The translations under genes were made by a program, and so were the position numbers. A stretch of DNA of 64,000 nucleotides. Origin: Pontibacillus salipaludis. GTDB lineage: Bacteria; Bacillota; Bacilli; Bacillales; BH030062. The stretch spans positions 62,001-126,000 of the forward strand of contig NZ_BMIN01000008.1 in assembly GCF_014642405.1 (NCBI RefSeq), given 5' to 3'. The notes below the pieces were generated by a model. That model did no database searches and had not been told where the DNA came from. It worked only from the letters and a program-made list of their open reading frames with translations. This document shows, piece by piece, positions 59,717-64,000 of this stretch; within the stretch, counting starts at the first letter, position 1, and every line of letters starts with the position of its first letter.

Positions 59717-60997
59717 ATGCTTGGGATTTTCTTAGGACTTGTCGTCTTAATGGTGCTTGCCTACATAGGGTGGTCCATCCTATGGGTAGCACCTATTGCG
59801 GCAGGTGTTGTTGCTATAACAGGAGGCCTTGATGTATTAGAAGCCTACAAAGATACATATATGGGAGGGTTCGTTAACTTCGCGAAGAGCTGGTTCCCAG
59901 TCTTTATGTTGGGTGCGATTTTCGGGAAGTTGATGGAAGAGACAGGAATGGCACGGTCTGTAGCCGTTGCCATGACGAAAGTAATCGGATCACAGCGCGC
60001 GATCCTTGGTGTGTTAGCATCTGCGGCTGTTTTAACCTACGGCGGTGTGAGTTTGTTCGTTGTGGTGTTTGCGGTATATCCGTTGGCTTTATCTTTATTC
60101 CGCGAAGCGAATATTAGTCGGAAGTTAATTCCTGCGACTGTAGCCTTAGGGGCGTTCACGTTTACGATGACGGCGTTACCGGGTTCCCCTCAGATTCAAA
60201 ACCTGATTCCGATGGAGTATTATAAGACAGATGCCATGGCTGCGCCCGTGATGGGAATCATTGCAGCGATCATTATGGCAGGCGGAGGGTACTTCTACCT
60301 GCGCAGACAAGAGAAGAAGCTGACAGAAAAAGGAGAAACCTTTACAGAACCGAAAGAACAAAAGGAAGAGGAAGACGTTGTGATTCCTCACTGGACGCTA
60401 TCATTTCTTCCTTTATTAACCGTATTGATTACACTGAATCTATTTGAGTTAGATGTTATTGTGGCATTAATTATTGGTATTTTACTTATTATGATTTTAA
60501 ATGTATCGAAAGTTAAACGATTCGTTGGTGCGATTAACGCAGGAGCGAGCGGATCGGTCCTTGCGATCATTAACACAAGTGCGGCTGTAGGTTTCGGTAC
60601 GGTGGTAAAAGCTGTGCCAGGATTTGACCGTTTAACAGAACTGTTAATGGGTGTAAAAGGACACCCGCTTATCTCTGAAGCAATTTCAGTTAACATCCTA
60701 GCCGGTGCAACCGGTTCCGCCTCAGGTGGTATGGGAATCGCCTTAGAAGCTCTCGGTGATAAGTATTACGAGATTGCAATGAACACAGGCGTAAGTCCAG
60801 AAGCCTTCCACCGGATTGCCTCGCTCTCATCCGGAGGGTTAGATGCACTTCCGCATAACGGAGCGGTACTGACATTGTTCGCGATTACAGGCATGACGCA
60901 CAAAGATAGCTATAAAGATATTTTCGTAGTTGCGATTGTCATTCCGATTCTATCTGTCGTAGCCGTTATCGCTCTTGCAGCAATGGGGATTTTATAA
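59717..60997 (+). CDS. GntP-family permease, probable 3-hydroxybutyrate uptake
   Basis: 426 residues with about 11-12 hydrophobic segments. GntP/CitMHS-type features include GAIFGKLMEETGMARSVAVAM, YGGVSLFVVVFAVYPLALSLF, GSASGGMGIALEAL and SSGGLDALPHNGAVLTLFAITGMTHKDSY. Family members import gluconate or hydroxy acids. Its place as last gene of the hydroxybutyrate operon suggests 3-hydroxybutyrate or acetoacetate as substrate. A terminator follows. Confidence 0.88.
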   Translation: MLGIFLGLVVLMVLAYIGWSILWVAPIAAGVVAITGGLDVLEAYKDTYMGGFVNFAKSWFPVFMLGAIFGKLMEETGMARSVAVAMTKVIGSQRAILGVLASAAVLTYGGVSLFVVVFAVYPLALSLFREANISRKLIPATVALGAFTFTMTALPGSPQIQNLIPMEYYKTDAMAAPVMGIIAAIIMAGGGYFYLRRQEKKLTEKGETFTEPKEQKEEEDVVIPHWTLSFLPLLTVLITLNLFELDVIVALIIGILLIMILNVSKVKRFVGAINAGASGSVLAIINTSAAVGFGTVVKAVPGFDRLTELLMGVKGHPLISEAISVNILAGATGSASGGMGIALEALGDKYYEIAMNTGVSPEAFHRIASLSSGGLDALPHNGAVLTLFAITGMTHKDSYKDIFVVAIVIPILSVVAVIALAAMGIL

Positions 60998-61006
60998 AGA
61001 ATAAAC

Positions 61007-61045
61007 AAAGACAGGCCACCACTTTGACGAGTGGACCTGTCTTTT
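61007..61045 (+). terminator. Intrinsic terminator
   Basis: AAAGACAGG with CCAC pairs to GTGG and CCTGTCTTT with a one-base bulge, followed by T-run. Confidence 0.9.
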
Positions 61046-61077
61046 TTTGTGTTTTGCGTGTTTTGTGCTGTAAAGGG

Positions 61078-61667
61078 CTAAAGGGTGCCTGGCACCCTTT
61101 AGTGCTGTGCTGTGTGAGAGTGGGGGTGATGTGGGGCGGGTAGTGGCTCAAGTTGGGTGGGAACGGCTTAAGTTCAGGTGGCGGCGGCTCAAGTTAGGTG
61201 TAGAATGGCTTAAGTTTGAAAGATAATGGCTCAAGAGCTCAAAATAACAGCTCAAGTCATGCGCGGGACGGCTCAAGTTGGACAGAACCGGCTCGAAAAG
61301 AAGGAGAACTGGCTCAAGTTGAAGAGTAAGCGGCTCAAGCCCTCGCTGCTTATCTGGCTGGGCTTTGGGGTGTGGCTCAAATGGGGACGTAGCGGCTCAA
61401 GTACGCGCGGGGCGGCTCAAGTTTGGTGGCGACGGCTCAAGTTCGTAGCAAACCGGCTTAAGTTTGAAAAATAATGGCTCAAGAGCTCAAAATAACAGCT
61501 CAAGTCGGCACGGGAAGGCTCAAGTTGGCCAGATACGGCTCGAAAAGAAGGAGAACTGGCTCAAGTTGAAGGAGGAACGGCTCAAGCCAGCGCACAACGG
61601 TTCAAGTCTTGAGTTCGAAAAAGCTTTATGGTTTTAGCGAAGTAAAGGGTGCCAGGCACCCTTTACT
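61078..61667. repeat. GGCTCAAGT array bracketed by two palindromes
   Basis: About 20 copies of GGCTCAAG or GGCTTAAG occur in 61140-61620, the inverse complement of the CTTGAGCC motif at 47 kb. A higher-order block at 61207-61340 is repeated at 61455-61588 (248 bp apart). The array is flanked by CTAAAGGGTGCC-T-GGCACCCTTTAG (61078-61102) and AGTAAAGGGTGCC-A-GGCACCCTTTACT (61641-61667). No coding frame is supported in this gene-free stretch. Confidence 0.88.
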
Positions 61668-61862
61668 GTGTGAAAGTGTATTTTCTGGATTGATGGATGT
61701 TTGTCCGAGGAGTTTGTCCTGCTGGTACATACTATGTAGAGTAAGTTAAATGTGAATGGGGCAAACTCGTTGAAAGGCGGGGCTGGAGATAGGGGCGAAA
61801 AGGTAAGTAAGGTAATGATCACTTTTCTTCGCTATAGCCCCATTCATAGTTGGAGGGTAAAC

Positions 61863-62705
61863 ATGGTAAGGAAGATGATGCTGTCCTTAATGGTTTTGGT
61901 TGGTATGTTGTTTGTTCCAAGTTCTGTACGTGCGTCTTCACCTATTTTTGAAGACGTAACATCCTATCAAATCTATTATGATCCGGTCACAACTAAGATT
62001 GAAAAGGATATGAGAAGGTATGATCTCGTGATCCTAGAACCACGGGAAGTGACAAAGGAGCAAGTTTCCCGCATTCAAAATAGCGGGACGATGGTGTTAG
62101 GGTACGTCAATGTGATGGAAGCTGATGAATGGAATGTTGAGGTAATGAAGCAACTACAAGAGGAGGATTTCTTTTATCGGAACGGGGAAAAGGTTTTCTT
62201 CCCGGAATGGAATTCGTATCTGATGGATCTTACATCCTCTCATTATCAATCTGTGTTAAGAACAGATTTGAAAGCTCAGGTAATCGACAAAGGATTCGAT
62301 GGGATCTTTTTTGATACGGTTGGTGATATTGACGACCAGCATAGTCAGAATAGCTCCGTTTTAACAGCACAACGAAATGCCTATGCTGAACTCTTGAAGT
62401 TTGTTCGGCATGAATATGGTCAAATCCCGATTATTCAGAACTGGGGGTTTGATACGTTGAAGACTACTTCCGCTCCTTATGTAGATGGGGTAATGTGGGA
62501 AGGGTTTCAATACAGTGCAGTTGCCCGCGATGAATGGAGTCAAAATCGCATAGCTGATTTGAACACGCTTCGTGCTAAGTATGACATCGATGTTTTTACA
62601 GTTTCCTATAAAGGTAAGAGGAAAAGCATGACCTATGCAAGGGAGAGAGGATTTATTCACACTCACGAACCCGATCATTATAATCGATGGACGTATGTAA
62701 AATAG
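61863..62705 (+). CDS. Secreted GH114/TM1410-like putative glycosidase
   Basis: 280 residues. Signal peptide MVRKMMLSLMVLVGMLFVPSSVRA, then a TIM-barrel with YDLVILEPREVT, GYVNVMEADEW, LMDLTSSHYQSVLRTDLKAQVIDKGFDGIFFDTVGD (acidic pair at strand end) and IIQNWGFDTLKTTSAPYVDGVMWEGF. This matches the endo-alpha-1,4-polygalactosaminidase-like (GH114/TM1410) family, suggesting action on extracellular polysaccharide. ATG 61863 behind GGAGGG; the frame opens at 61752. The galE gene nearby fits an exopolysaccharide context. Confidence 0.82.
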   Translation: MVRKMMLSLMVLVGMLFVPSSVRASSPIFEDVTSYQIYYDPVTTKIEKDMRRYDLVILEPREVTKEQVSRIQNSGTMVLGYVNVMEADEWNVEVMKQLQEEDFFYRNGEKVFFPEWNSYLMDLTSSHYQSVLRTDLKAQVIDKGFDGIFFDTVGDIDDQHSQNSSVLTAQRNAYAELLKFVRHEYGQIPIIQNWGFDTLKTTSAPYVDGVMWEGFQYSAVARDEWSQNRIADLNTLRAKYDIDVFTVSYKGKRKSMTYARERGFIHTHEPDHYNRWTYVK

Positions 62706-62934
62706 CTTTTCTGCTTCCTAACGCTCGGACTTAATCTGGGCGTTTATTTTTTTTGTTTGAAATGACTTTTATTTACATAATAAAAGTTAGGAAGAACCGA
62801 GCAAAACTACCTATTTATTGAATTATATAATACAATGATCTTATATGAATCTTTTTAAGCATTTTGGCCTATATGAGTCTATGAAAACATATAATTTTAT
62901 AAAGACAAAAAAGAAAAAGAAAGTGTGAGACGGT

Positions 62935-63957
62935 ATGGAGACGATACTGGTAACAGGTGGAGCAGGTTTCATTGGATCACACGTATGCGTAGAGTTAGTG
63001 GAAGCTGGATTTAGGGTGGTAGCGATTGATAATTTCGTCAACAGTACACCCCAAGCACTAAAGAGGGTCGAGACAATTACAGGTGAACGGATCCATTGGA
63101 TGGAAGTGGATATGATGGATGAGACCGCTCTTGATCAAGTCTTTCATAACCATTCCATTGATGCTGTCATTCATCTGGCTGGCTTAAAAGCAGTAGGTGA
63201 GTCGGTGGTCGATCCTCTCCGATATTACCTCCATAACCTGACCCCTTTACTTCATTTATGTGAATGTATGCAAAAACATCACGTTCATCGACTTGTTTTT
63301 AGTTCCTCAGCGACGGTATATGGACCTCCTCAACAAGTTCCTATACCAGAAACCCATCCTATTCATACAGCAAATCCTTACGGCCGTACGAAGCACATGG
63401 CTGAACAAATGTTAGAAGATTTTCAACGAGCCTATTTCCCTATGAAAATTATTATACTCCGCTATTTTAATCCAATTGGGGCCCATCCAAGCGGGTTGAT
63501 TGGAGAAAATCCGGCTGACGTGCCAATGAACATCATGCCATACATGACAGAAGTGGCCATCGGGAAGCGACCGGTCCTTCACATCTTTGGAGATGATTAT
63601 CCGACAAGGGATGGCACATGTATACGGGATTTCGTTCACATCACTGATCTGGCAAAAGGTCATGTGAAAGGGATTGAAGCGACAAATCAGATCAAATCTA
63701 GTGCGAGAATCTACAACCTAGGAACAGGCAAAGGGACGACAGTAAAAGAGCTTCTCCGCACATTTGAGCAAGTCAATGAAACCAAAATCCCTACCTGGAC
63801 GACTGTCAGACGCCCAGGCGATGTAGCGGTTTCTTACGCTGATATCTCAAAAGCAATAGAGGAGCTTGATTGGAACCCTACTAAAGAAATAGAGGATATG
63901 TGCAGGGACGCATGGAAGTGGCAGCGGCTTAATCCGGCAGGCTACGTGAAGAAATGA
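62935..63957 (+). CDS. galE: UDP-glucose 4-epimerase
   Basis: 340-residue extended SDR. NAD+ loop VTGGAGFIGSHVCVELV, FSSSATVYGPP with the catalytic Ser, YGRTKHMAEQM with Tyr and Lys, RYFNPIGAHPSGLIGENP and GTCIRDFVHITDLAKGHV are all diagnostic of GalE. It interconverts UDP-glucose and UDP-galactose for polysaccharide synthesis or galactose use. No strong ribosome binding site precedes ATG 62935 (GTGTGAGACGGT). Confidence 0.93.
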   Translation: METILVTGGAGFIGSHVCVELVEAGFRVVAIDNFVNSTPQALKRVETITGERIHWMEVDMMDETALDQVFHNHSIDAVIHLAGLKAVGESVVDPLRYYLHNLTPLLHLCECMQKHHVHRLVFSSSATVYGPPQQVPIPETHPIHTANPYGRTKHMAEQMLEDFQRAYFPMKIIILRYFNPIGAHPSGLIGENPADVPMNIMPYMTEVAIGKRPVLHIFGDDYPTRDGTCIRDFVHITDLAKGHVKGIEATNQIKSSARIYNLGTGKGTTVKELLRTFEQVNETKIPTWTTVRRPGDVAVSYADISKAIEELDWNPTKEIEDMCRDAWKWQRLNPAGYVKK

Positions 63958-63978
63958 TCACTTAAATGGGGTGAGGGG

Positions 63979-64000
63979 ATGTTTTATAAACAAGACCGAT
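63979..64000 (+). CDS. Possible start of a further gene, cut by window end
   Basis: ATG 63979 (MFYKQDR...) follows GGGGTGAGGGG. Only seven codons are visible, so neither start nor function can be judged. Confidence 0.25.

Noticed and set aside
61226-61474. 82-codon plus-strand frame in the second array
   Set aside because: It is composed of repeat units (AQ...RLKxxRLK) with no start signal.
1-64000. tRNA, rRNA, phage or replication-origin features
   Set aside because: No tRNA-like cloverleaf with CCA-proximal stem, no rRNA motifs, no phage structural or integrase genes and no DnaA-box cluster were recognised on reading both strands.

Overview
The window looks like chromosome from a moderately AT-rich Gram-positive of the Bacillaceae, probably a halotolerant Halobacillus- or Pontibacillus-like organism. 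This is inferred from gene content and order: an rbsRKDACB ribose operon, HutP with HutH, a lysine riboswitch before lysA, a TPP riboswitch before a pyrimidine-precursor transporter, the YkvA and DUF624 families, AGGAGG ribosome binding sites and frequent GTG/TTG starts. No rRNA, tRNA, phage genes, transposase, integrase or CRISPR array is visible.

Layout. 1-6.7 kb: fructan use (a secreted multidomain GH32 protein whose reading frame is broken by a TAA, a LacI regulator with a perfect palindromic operator, a DUF624 membrane protein and an intracellular GH32 hydrolase). 7.0-9.4 kb: arsenic resistance (arsR, arsB, a 49-residue membrane peptide, arsC). 9.5-10.8 kb: small membrane-protein genes. 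10.9-16.7 kb: ribose uptake and phosphorylation under RbsR and probably CcpA. 16.7-24.4 kb: mixed housekeeping and hypothetical genes, including riboswitch-controlled lysA. 24.7-26.6 kb: a GntR/YtrA-controlled ABC exporter. 26.8-28.7 kb: peroxiredoxin, SDR and a dead reductase fragment. 30.2-33.3 kb: a TPP-controlled ABC importer on the minus strand. 35-37 kb: two Gfo/Idh/MocA dehydrogenases. 44-46.2 kb: CGNR regulator divergent from thioredoxin, then an EamA exporter. 46.3-49.5 kb: hutP and hutH separated by a 1-kb repeat array. 49.6-54.6 kb: deaminase, PAS-GGDEF protein and small proteins among structured repeats. 54.7-61 kb: a sigma-54 regulated 3-hydroxybutyrate/acetoacetate degradation operon with its enhancer-binding activator. 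61.1-61.7 kb: a second repeat array. 61.9-64 kb: a secreted GH114-like protein and galE.

The most unusual part is 37.2-43.8 kb, with smaller pieces at 9.5-10.6 and 29.1-30.0 kb. It is an AT-rich string of small, mostly single-gene units (lipoproteins, tiny membrane proteins, an aminoglycoside nucleotidyltransferase-like gene, a broken acetyltransferase and a structured RNA). The units are separated by imperfect copies of one 55-85-bp spacer repeat that begins at or just after the stop codons. It is laid out like a gene-cassette array, but no recombinase is present. Several other dispersed repeat families occur: a TGAGCC-rich array between hutP and hutH and an inverted counterpart at 61 kb, nested inverted-repeat elements whose stems covary, and a 150-300-bp element present six times.
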